This document shows positions 55,216 through 64,000 of a stretch of 64,000 bases of DNA, in pieces. How positions within the stretch are numbered: position 1 is the stretch's first letter; each line of letters starts with the position of its first letter. The translations under genes and the position numbers were made by a program. A model generated the notes under the pieces. It was not told where the DNA came from. It did no database searches and saw nothing but the letters and a program-made list of their open reading frames with translations. This DNA comes from Pogonophryne albipinna (lineage: Eukaryota > Chordata > Actinopteri > Perciformes > Artedidraconidae): positions 41,317,697-41,381,696 of the forward strand of contig CM053252.1 of the NCBI GenBank assembly GCA_028583405.1, read 5' to 3'.

Positions 55216-56535
55216 AACCCAGTCTCACAAAAAAACGTGTAATAACTACGTTGGTCCTCAACTTGGGACGTAGTATTTCTAGAAAAACGCCTCTGAAATT
55301 GTAAGATCCCTACGTTTTTTTTCACCATTCATTTCCAATGTCACGTGATCTTCAAATTTCTCCCTGCAGAAAAAAACAACATGGGCGACATTCGTTTTAT
55401 TCTCGGTGGAAAATGCCTATTTTAAGGTTAGTTTGGCCATTAAAATGCGTTTTGATGTCATTTGATGCGAGAAATATGAGTTGTTATTTCAGATTATGTG
55501 TGCAGTGGATGTCCATGATCTTTAGTTTGCTAGTTATTACGAAGATTACTTCAACGTCCATTCAACGTTTTCATTGTTACCAAGGTGGTTGCTAGGGACG
55601 CTGCTATCGATATTATTCATGGTATGTTGTGTAACTGTTTAATGGTGTTATCTTTATTGCTACCCCCTTCCCTGTCAATTTATAGTGTTGGTCCACAGCA
55701 CAAATGTATTAGTTTAACAAAATCCGCATCTAAAATTGTGGCATAGATACGTTATTTTCCCCTGTGCAATTCTCCAACCCAGTCTCACATCTCACATCAC
55801 ATCGTCATAAACAAATACCGGAAACAGACCGAAAACATTTAAAAAAGAAAAAATAATACTTTATTCCGAGTGTGCTTGCTTTTCTCTTTGAAAGTCATCA
55901 CATAACGGCATTGTAATACACGGTTCGGCTGCATTACATATCTGCCGTAGTTCTCTATTTATAGAGCCCTGATGAGAAGACTTCTAGACAAACATGAGGA
56001 ACTGCCGCCAAAACTGAAAATGTGACGTGGATCATAAATATATCAGCCATTAATTTATTGGATAAAAGCGTCTAACATGTAATGTAATATTTACACCATA
56101 ACGGTGCACAGCTGATATAAAGGGACACCTAGTGGTTAAAGCATGTTATTGAATTTCATTATTTTTATTATTAGATATTAATAGGATCCCTATAAAGTAT
56201 ATTCATTACTCGTTATTCTCTACTAATAGTTAATTAAAGACTGTATATAATGACTATTTTGCACATCCATTTCAAGATTTTCTAAGGTTTATTGACATGT
56301 ATACACAACTATGGTGTAGTTATGCAATGAATGAAAAACTTGGGTCGCAGGTTCCTCAACAGTGCATTACAAGACATCTAAAAAGTCAATACGTCTTCAT
56401 CTGATGCGGCTTTTACTGTCAAAAGTTTTTGTGACTGGAAACACGCATTACAGACTGATAAAGGACTGCTAAGGCATGCCGCATCAAAAGAACACATTTC
56501 ACGTGAAAGTGTGTGGAGAGACAGAGACAGATACG
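55216..56535. other. Unassigned repeat-like sequence
   Basis: AACCCAGTCTCAC occurs at 55216-55228 and again at 55778-55790, bracketing about 550 bases, as if a direct duplication flanks an insert. A SINE-tail motif (GATAAAAGCGTCTAACATGT) occurs near 56060. No gene is seen. Confidence 0.4.
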
Positions 56536-57870
56536 TAGGGTTGGGTACCGAGAACCGGTTCCGGTTCGGAACCGGTTCCAACATTTCGATTCCAACGGCA
56601 TCATTTAGAATTGTGAATTTCGGTTCCGCTTTTCGATGCCTGAGGAAATGTTTCTCGCTGCTCTCCGTAGCATCTCCTGTATGACTGCAGCAGGGCGGGA
56701 AATGTAGCGTTGTACCTACACTTCCTACAGCGTAACCATGTTCGCCTAGGGCGCCAGATCTGTGGAGGCACTGCGCTGACAGCTCTGGGAGAAAAAAAAA
56801 ATGTTTTGACCATTGGAGCTCATCCTAATTTTCGGCCTTGATGTAACAACATTCATAATTAAGTAAATGTAACACCCTTTTCATCCCGGTTACACTTTTC
56901 ATTTGCCCTGTACGATGGGCGCTGTAAGTGATGAAAATGGGGGATGTTGGCTTATCTGGCGCCCGCAGCTCACAGCCAAAGTGCGAGTGAGCGTGGGAGA
57001 AAGGGAGGGCGCTGTTGTTATTAGCATCTGGTGCTAGCTGCTCTAACGGAAGAAGAAGACGTTTCTACAATGATGTGGAGGGAGAGTCCTTTCCAGTCAG
57101 ACTGAGGCTGATAACTACAGCTCAGTGAGGTAAAGGACTCTGAGTGTTTAGATAGTTAACTTTAGTCTAAGTTATCTCAGTGGGTCTCAAACGTTTTGAT
57201 CACAATTTATGTAAACACATATTTCCAAGGCACTCCTTTATAATTATTGGGATAAAACAGGTTTGAAATCCTTCCAATGTATACTATAGGACAGTAAACC
57301 AGACATATCATTTTAAACTGGAGAGATAAAAACATATGCATAAATAAAATAGTAAAATAAGTACAACATGAACAACAAAAATAAAATACGTTACATGTAT
57401 TTGTTATTGGCTATGGTAGGTTATTGGTTATGTTCACATTATTCAAATGTAAACCGATCTTTTTCATATGGGTGTTTAGAGTTGTACCCCCTAGATCTAG
57501 TCTCTAGTAATTCTGCTTAAAGTGCACCAGATTGAAGCATTTTGCTTTAAAATGTTCAAACATTTCTTCCCGGTATGCCTGAGAAGGCAGATATGCTTGT
57601 TTTTCTCAACAAGAACTGTTCTTTAAAAGTTGGACTGTTGCACTGTTGTAGCTTCAGTGGTTCTCAGGTTACAGTTAGAAGTGAATATAAACAGACTGAT
57701 TAATGTGAATATTACTTTAAACTAACCTGTGTAAAAGTTTCTCGAATAAATGTAATTTTTTTGGTGGAAGAAGCATGTATCATTTTTTTTACCCTGCCCC
57801 TCAAAGAATCGGAATTGAGAACCGTTAAGAACCTCAATCGAAAAGTGGAATCGGAATCAGAATCATGCGA
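56536..57870. mobile_element. hAT-like element with degenerate right end
   Basis: The left end TAGGGTTGGGTACCGAGAAC followed by CGGTTCCGGTTCGGAACCGG is a known type of hAT terminus. Near 57805-57870 a degenerate counterpart (AATCGGAATTGAGAACCGTT) occurs. A fragment of the 57465-57575 dispersed repeat lies within. No target duplication was found. Confidence 0.55.
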
Positions 57871-58560
57871 CAATGGAAACTGAACTAAAAAGAACATTTG
57901 AAACTTTTGCAGTCTGCGTGATCTGCCTGCAGGGAGGGGCGGGCCGGCCCTGCGAGTAAAGTAACGAGTAAAGTAACGAGTAAAGTAACGAGTTACTTTA
58001 TGTAGAGAGTAACGAAGTAGTGTAATATATTACTTTTTAAAAAAGTAATATGTAATATGTAATATATTACTTTTTTTTAGTAACGACCCCATCTCTGCTA
58101 ATAGCCTATACAGTTATGGATATTAGAAAGTTATTGTCATCGTAGCAGGCGCCACAAGCTGCAGCAGCAGCAGTATCAGCAGCTGATAACAATGTCATCA
58201 CCAGCAGTGAAGAAATGGATGATGTTTCAGGTTTGTGAATCTAATGGTGATATCTGCACTCTGGCTGACTGAGTAAGAAGTGAAAAAGAGTGATGTAACG
58301 TTAATGTTATAGCTAGTAAACATGAAGTAACCACACTAAGTATCCCCTTATATGTTAGTATGTATACAGAACATGACTACAAATTATCCTAAGATGTAAC
58401 GTTAACTCTTCATACCGCAGTCTACTTTTAAGACACTAAAATAACGTATTCCAATTTTTATTTTGTTTTCACGTGTGGAATTATACCGGCTCTCGTTTCA
58501 GTACACATAACAACGGAACTGACAGACAACCCTCTGAATCAGACTCCGATTGGCTGTGAC

Positions 58561-59610
58561 TAGTGCTGCGTACCTGGACTCACATTCAGGTTCAGGTCCG
58601 GACTCAAGTCCAGAGGTTCAGGTTCAGGTCCGGACCATGGCTTGTGTCAAGTTGTGTGAGTAACTAAAGTGAACTTATTGTGAGCTAATTATCAAAAGAA
58701 AATAAACTCATAATCAACTCAAATTCAAACTCAGCAGGTTTATTGTGCTCCCTTCCAACTTGTCTACATTTCTCTACAAAGTACAAATGTAAAAAAAACA
58801 CTTTTTGCCACTTAGTCTACAAATGACTTATGACAGCAACTACAGTGAACTACTACAAAGTTCAAACATTTATTTCATTTACCAAACTAAAGTAACCAAA
58901 CAGTCCCTGAGCTGACTGAGCCTAAATCCCTAAAACTTTGCTGAAAGGTAGAGTGTAGAGTAGACTATACGCATTACACTGTTACACACCTACTATACAG
59001 TATACACTGTAGTGACTGTACAGTCAGAGTATACTGTACTGTCTGTACACCATGTCTTTTCTACAACTCTACATGTGTACATTATACAGTACATACTACA
59101 TACATAGTGATGTACATACATACATACAATTTTGATACAAATGTCATACATAGTTAACTTAAGCATCTATCATCTATGTCACTCGGACAGTGAGGAGACT
59201 GTGGACTGTCAAGACTCAAGACTCAATATGCAAGAGTACAAGTCGATGTGTTCTTGTTCAAGAACAACAGCATATTGACATTGTCTGGGTGAAGTGTTGC
59301 TCTTTCGGCAGCAGCCCATGCTGTCCACTGTCTAAGCCAGCTTCCCTTGACGTCACACAGATCTCGCGAGCAGTTGCGATATTTTGCGAGACTTCGTGAG
59401 CTCAGTAATGGCCGCCATATCAGAAGCCGAAACGATGTTTTTCGTCTTTTCTCAGCGCAAACTTCTCGATCTATGGAAGGTTTTAGATGGTTTAGAACAA
59501 AAAGGAGAATATACGTAAGTACCGGTTCCCGACATTCCGGTTTTAACCGGACTTGAACCGAAACTTTTTACAAGTCCAGTACCGGTTCGGCGTACCGGTA
59601 CGCAGCACTA
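58561..59610. mobile_element. hAT-type element (1050 bp)
   Basis: The ends are TAGTGCTGCGTACC and GGTACGCAGCACTA, with the exact 8-bp duplication GCTGTGAC at 58553-58560 and 59611-59618. The subterminal regions are dense in AGGTTCAGGTCCGGAC-type repeats. No transposase. Confidence 0.94.
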
Positions 59611-60760
59611 GCTGTGACTGCATCCACTCAGAGTGTCCGATTCAGAAACGTGACTCTAACACTCTTTACGTCACAAACAAAGATGGTGGATGAGAATAGA
59701 TCTATAAAACGATAAGCAATGCGCCAGAATCAAGGTGAGACTATCTGCATCCTTTAAAACTCTACGCACATTAGTTTCACCGTGAGTTAAGGCATTAGTT
59801 TGCTTCATTAAAGGGTGTTAATGAATAAGTGTTCTCCAGTGCCTTTTGTCCGCTTTAAGGTATTATTACGGTAGGGCTAATGTTGCTCTCAAAGTGCACC
59901 AGATTGATGCTTTCAACTTCAATATTAAAAAAAAAATCTTCCCGGGGAAGCATACCCCCGGACCCCCCGAGAGGAGGCGACGATCCCCCTAAAGGATGTT
60001 CGGTCCACCCCCCACTTATAAAAAATAGCACTGTACCCCTAAACCCCTCCCCCCCAACAACTCCTGGGCTAAGCCCCGGATCTCCTACAATCCTAAATCC
60101 GCCACTGGTTTCCATACCTCCTGTGTTTTACGAGCAACTTATCAAGTAAGTATGCAAACGGCATAAAACACGATTAAACGTGATAGTATATAAAACCGTG
60201 CTCGTATCTACAACCTATAGAAATGCAAAACGGCCTCAGTTTAGACGTAATTCTGTCCTCCTGCTTACCGCATCATTTATGAGAAAACATTTCATAACAT
60301 TAACACAACATATTCGAGGTGGTTTTAAATAACATATCCGTATTTATTTATTTCTCCAAGTTATGTTTTTGTGTGCACTGAGGAGTCTCAAACAGGCGTT
60401 TGTTAAATCATTTTAAGATTGGCTTTAATCAATGTTTGAAAATGAATTATTCATATATGATAAATGAGAGGTAACATTTTATTTATGGTATTATTTCCAC
60501 ATATTTCTCTCCATTCTTCCTTCTGCCAACGGTGTCGCAGTTTCTCGTCTCTCCCGTTTTTGTGCTTAGTGCGTACGCATGGGTCAGAGTTTACGTGGAG
60601 GACCGCACATTTTCCCGTCAAGTTAGTATTTTATAAATCACAAACATTGCGTCGAAACTGGCGTACGCCATTTTTTTGAGCGTATATCCCTTTATAAATG
60701 AGGCCCCAGATGAGGCTCCCTCCGCAAAATGAAGCACCTGCGTGATCTGCCTGTAGGGAG
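59611..60760. other. Unassigned repeat-rich sequence
   Basis: Contains a copy of the dispersed repeat of 266-412 (59878-59980) and, at 60660-60712, a stretch ending TTATAAATGAGGCCCCAG that looks like a transposon terminus. No gene is seen. Confidence 0.4.
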
Positions 60761-61719
60761 GGCCCGCCCTGCGAGTAAAGTAACGCTCTTTTTTTTTTTT
60801 TTAAAGTAATATATTACTTTTTTGGAGTAACGACCCCATCTCTGGTTAAGGGTTAGAGTGCGTGATGTCACAGCTAGAATGGAGTAGAGCTTGAAATTCA
60901 CTTCACTCATTTTTTTTTTTTGAAACCTGGCATAATTCCCAAACCCTACACTCATTGGACATCATTTTTCATGAAAAACGTAGGAAAACCTCTCTTTAAA
61001 AAATTAAACAAAATGCCTCTTGAGGGCATGAAGTGACAAAAACTTTCAACATGTCTCCATTAAGGCCAATTGTAAATTCAGCCTGATCTATCCTGAGAGC
61101 ACCAGCTGCACACCTTTAGTAAATCTGCCAAAAATGCCACATTATTGACCCAAAAGTACACCAAAAAAAGCAGACTCAGACGCTCCTCAGGGTCCTGACA
61201 TGCACCACACGTTGACATTTTACCGATAGCTGCTACCATTTTTAAACTATAGTTAGAAATGTAAGAGGTTTATCTCTCATTCAGAACAATGGAAATGCTC
61301 TCCTTTCACTGCACATCTCCATGGTAACCTTTGATCTCTGGGCTCACACACAGGTGTTTGATAACGTCATCACCTCAAACACACAGACTGGAGTTTAACA
61401 GACTGTCTCAGCCTATTCGTTTCTGTTTGATGGAGACTTCATACAGACTTCAACACGTTCCACATATTTTATACATTATTGGTGACGTATGGTTTTAGTT
61501 CAAAAGTTTGCAGTTAAAATATTCTGCTGCTTTTCAAAGCGTTTTTACTTTATTTTCTCTTCTTAATACACATTCATTCACTACTTACATTTAATATCCA
61601 ACTCCTTCAGCCTACTTTCAGCTATAAACCATTCAACTATTAAATTATTGAGCTCTTTCAGGACATTGTGGCTATACATGTTGTTGTTTATACCTTTTTT
61701 AAACCTTTTCTTTTAAATA

Positions 61720-62753
61720 TTAACCTGTTAAGCCCGGTACACAACAATATTCACGAAACTGTGTCTCAGGGCTTCTTAACATTTAACAACCTATTAATGT
61801 GTCATACCCACTTAACGGGAAGAAACTCAGCTAACTGACGATATGATTTTTTTTACCGAAACGAAACGCAAGTCTAATGCCAAGCCTCTGAATTAGCACT
61901 AAGCGAAAGAGTGCTAACGCACTTAGCACATAACTCACGTTAGCGATCTTTTATACTTCATCGGATCTGCACAAACAAGATATAATCTGAAAGATGAGAT
62001 TCCACAGATTCCAATGGTAAAACTATCATCACTATCATCACTGTTTTCTGATCAAAAGGTGTGTTCAAAGGCATTAAAATGCATAAAAACGCTGCTGAAG
62101 GTTAATCCAATGTCTCTGTGTCACTTTGAAATGATTACTGATAATCCATCATAATATTTATGTCATTAAGCCTAGTTTTCAGTTTTCAGAGCGTAACGTA
62201 GCTTTCGGTTTGGGCAAACTGTGCGCATCACTCACACTCCGGTAACGTGTAGGTGGATTTAGGAACTTCCCCTCGATTCTATTGGCTCTAACGGTTCAAA
62301 AGAGGTGTCAATCACCAAAATCAACCAATGGGTTCCAGAGATATGGCAAATACACCCAATTTTTTCCTAAACCTCTCTAAAAAGGTCTCATTTAACTTGT
62401 TTTGCATCAATCTTGATAAAGGGTACTTATATGTTATAGTTTGGATTCCTAACTTTTAGTCTACTATCCCATCATTCAAGGGTGGTTTTCACTGTAAGTA
62501 ATGTTTTCTTTTTGGACGGACACTATAATTAAAAATGTTTTACTATGTTCAATCTGAATTTACTTTAAAATAAAAACATCTATATTGATTCTGACTTTTC
62601 TACATCCAACTCACAGGTTTATCATTACTTTGAGAAAAAAGATTATTAATTGACCCCTTTTAGAAGGGAAGATATGGTCATTTGTTCTGGGGATGTCATT
62701 TTCGAGCCTGAGACCTGAAAAACAGGCTCAGGGTGCAGACTCGCTGTTTGAGG
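61720..62753. mobile_element. TTAACCTG-family element inside the right fold-back arm
   Basis: It begins TTAACCTGTTAAGCCC and contains the family stretch through AGCCTGAGACCTGAAAAACA (to about 62728). The left fold-back arm (about 37060-37090) lacks it and shows the uninterrupted sequence, so it arrived after the arms formed. Confidence 0.8.
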
Positions 62754-63057
62754 GCTTCTTCACTATTCTTCCTACTCTTCCAGTTTAACATTTCACTTTC
62801 AAGTTTCCAACAAAGTCATTGCAATGCATTTGAGCTGTAACAATTTTGATTCAAATCATTTCACTTTTCTGCATTTCTCCGCTAAGTTCAGCAACACACT
62901 TACTTGGTTTTTGTAGCTAAAACAGAGACCATTCAACTAATACAATATTCAGCTTTTTCAGCTAAATTCAGCAACAAATGTACACAGTTTACAGCATTCG
63001 CACGCATTTTCAGCAGGAAATGCATGTTCCAGTATAAAATGCTATTCCGTGCACACT

Positions 63058-63745
63058 AAGGCCCAATCCCAAATCACCCCTCGGTGACGGAGTGAACTCC
63101 GTCTGTAGCCACACTCGCAGCTGAATAAAGTTCCCTCCATTAAGAGTTAAGGGTATAAATACAGCAGCAAGCTTTGGGACGGCCTCCCCTCTCTCCGGCA
63201 GAAACAGGAAGTGCCGTAACTGTATGTGGTTTCAAATCAGCATCTCTTTGACAAAAAATGTAAATGAATAACTCAAATAAAACTCCAAACATCTTTCATT
63301 GTGTTTCAAAGCTCTTTTAGTTTTACACCTGATGTTTATAAGCTTCTTAGTTTTTGCAACAGTCTGTAAATATACACAACTTTATAATAAAATGCACACA
63401 TTTACCTTTTTCTAGACTAAACACAGGTACGATCCTAAGTTAAAAACATATGAGGTTATCATGAGGTTGTTAACATCGCAGTTTATCAGTGGATGTTTGC
63501 TGGAACTACTTGTAAACAGCTTGTTTCCTGACGGACACACACAGCGTGACTCCGGTCAGGTAGAGACCGGTCTCAAGTCAGCACCGCTGCAGACTCGCTG
63601 TTTGAGGGCTTGATAGCTCACTCCCCCTCCACACCGCTCCACACTCGTTGGTTTGGAACAGCCCTTAATATGGCGGACCCTCCGTGTGAACGCGCAAACG
63701 GAGGGGTAGGGTTAGGGTGTAGGGGGCGGTTTGGGATTGGGCCTA
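63058..63745. mobile_element. MITE-like element with GGCCCAATCCCAAA ends
   Basis: The left end TAAGGCCCAATCCCAAA and right end TTTGGGATTGGGCCTATA are inverted repeats. It lies at the edge of the fold-back element. The segment TGCAGACTCGCTGTTTGAGG (about 63589) also occurs at 62735. No coding capacity. Confidence 0.75.
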
Positions 63746-64000
63746 TATGTAAATAATATCCAACCTTTACATTTTGCTAGCTGTGATTTGGCCCTGCCTT
63801 CATAGTGTTTATTCGTCAGACAGTCTACAGATTCTTGTCTTTCACAGTCAACTTGTTTACATTATATATACCGAACATCAGGATGTATCCATCAGTGGAC
63901 CAATTACTTGCTATCGTAGAGGAAAAGAGGCATTCAGTCGACTCCTGTCTTTCAACACCTGGCTGGCATCTGTCTGTCACTCACACAAACTGAGATTCAT
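63746..64000. other. End of window, no gene recognised
   Basis: Presumably still ech1 intron 7 or flank. No ech1 exon and no transposon terminus is recognised. Confidence 0.4.

Larger units (their letters stand above)
47220..60844. mobile_element. Composite block with hAT-like termini and 8-bp target duplication
   Basis: The left end is CAGAGTTGGGTAATAATAAT and the right end GTAACGACCCCATCTCTG, with the exact duplication GTTAAGGG at 47212-47219 and 60845-60852. The same right-end motif also occurs internally at 58081-58098, preceded by the same GTGATCTGCCTG...CTGCGAGTAAAGTAACG sequence, so a terminal segment is duplicated. The 13.6 kb hold a SINE, an L2-type LINE and several hATs. The outer element's own transposase is not seen. 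Confidence 0.72.
36793..63040. mobile_element. Fold-back element of about 2.6 kb, expanded to 26 kb by insertions
   Basis: The left arm (36793-37800, beginning GCATTTCCTGCTGAAAATGC) is the inverted copy of the right arm (61035-63040). Examples: AGCTGAATTT, GAGAAATGCAGAAAAGTGAA and AAACCATACGTCACCAATAA on the left are found complemented on the right. The right arm is broken by a TTAACCTG element at 61720-62753. Subtracting that, the L1 (38093-47016) and the composite (47220-60844) leaves arms of about 1.0 kb and a native spacer of about 0.66 kb. No transposase is seen in the native part. Confidence 0.8.

Noticed and set aside
1..64000. CRISPR arrays, operons, prokaryotic origins or phage genes
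   Set aside because: Spliced vertebrate genes and eukaryotic transposons dominate; the only regular repeats are a minisatellite and microsatellites without spacer diversity.

Overview
The window is nuclear DNA of a ray-finned (teleost) fish. It holds intron-containing vertebrate housekeeping genes at low density, and the introns are packed with fish-type hAT, TTAA-target and fold-back DNA transposons, L1 and L2/CR1 LINEs and a tRNA-derived SINE. Splice sites, reading frames and target-site duplications (TSDs) were read by eye; no database or alignment was run.

Three host genes lie on the + strand. (1) 820-6247: the last five coding exons of an SR splicing factor, RS domain only, probably srsf7-like; its RRM exons lie before the window. 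(2) 9713-25417: a complete 13-exon hnrnpl gene encoding 520 aa with four RRMs. (3) 28669-36288: the first seven exons of ech1 (delta3,5-delta2,4-dienoyl-CoA isomerase); its last exons are not in the window. hnrnpl next to ech1 matches the human 19q13.2 order. An SR gene beside an hnRNP L gene mirrors the human HNRNPLL-SRSF7 neighbourhood.

The most notable host-gene features are these. hnrnpl has an AT-AC U12-type intron (14380-14695) with near-consensus 5' splice site and branch site. The hnrnpl promoter and start codon are tandemly duplicated with a 319-bp period (9094-9731), leaving a decoy ATG upstream of the real one, and each copy carries part of a transposon arm. hnrnpl intron 6 contains a CA-rich block like the autoregulatory element known in mammals. 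ech1 intron 1 contains a U2 snRNA copy split by an insertion, and ech1 exon 2 is preceded by a 27-base C run serving as its polypyrimidine tract.

From 36.3 kb to the end I see only transposons, in a nest that can be read in layers. A fold-back element of about 2.6 kb (arms 36793-37800 and 61035-63040) was opened by a full-length L1 (38093-47016) and by a 13.6-kb composite ending in hAT-like termini (47220-60844). The L1 is itself split by two hATs, one of which holds further elements. The composite holds an L2/CR1 LINE that is split by two more hATs, which hold fold-back elements in turn. Most layers show exact TSDs. Either ech1 intron 7 is more than 27 kb long, or the gene is cut or misassembled here.

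hnrnpl intron 1 also contains a row of five related miniature transposons that share single copies of the 8-bp target CGTAACGG. Between hnrnpl and ech1 lies a 1.2-kb minisatellite of about 37 units. I did not find a new multi-gene system; what is new is in gene structure and transposon architecture.
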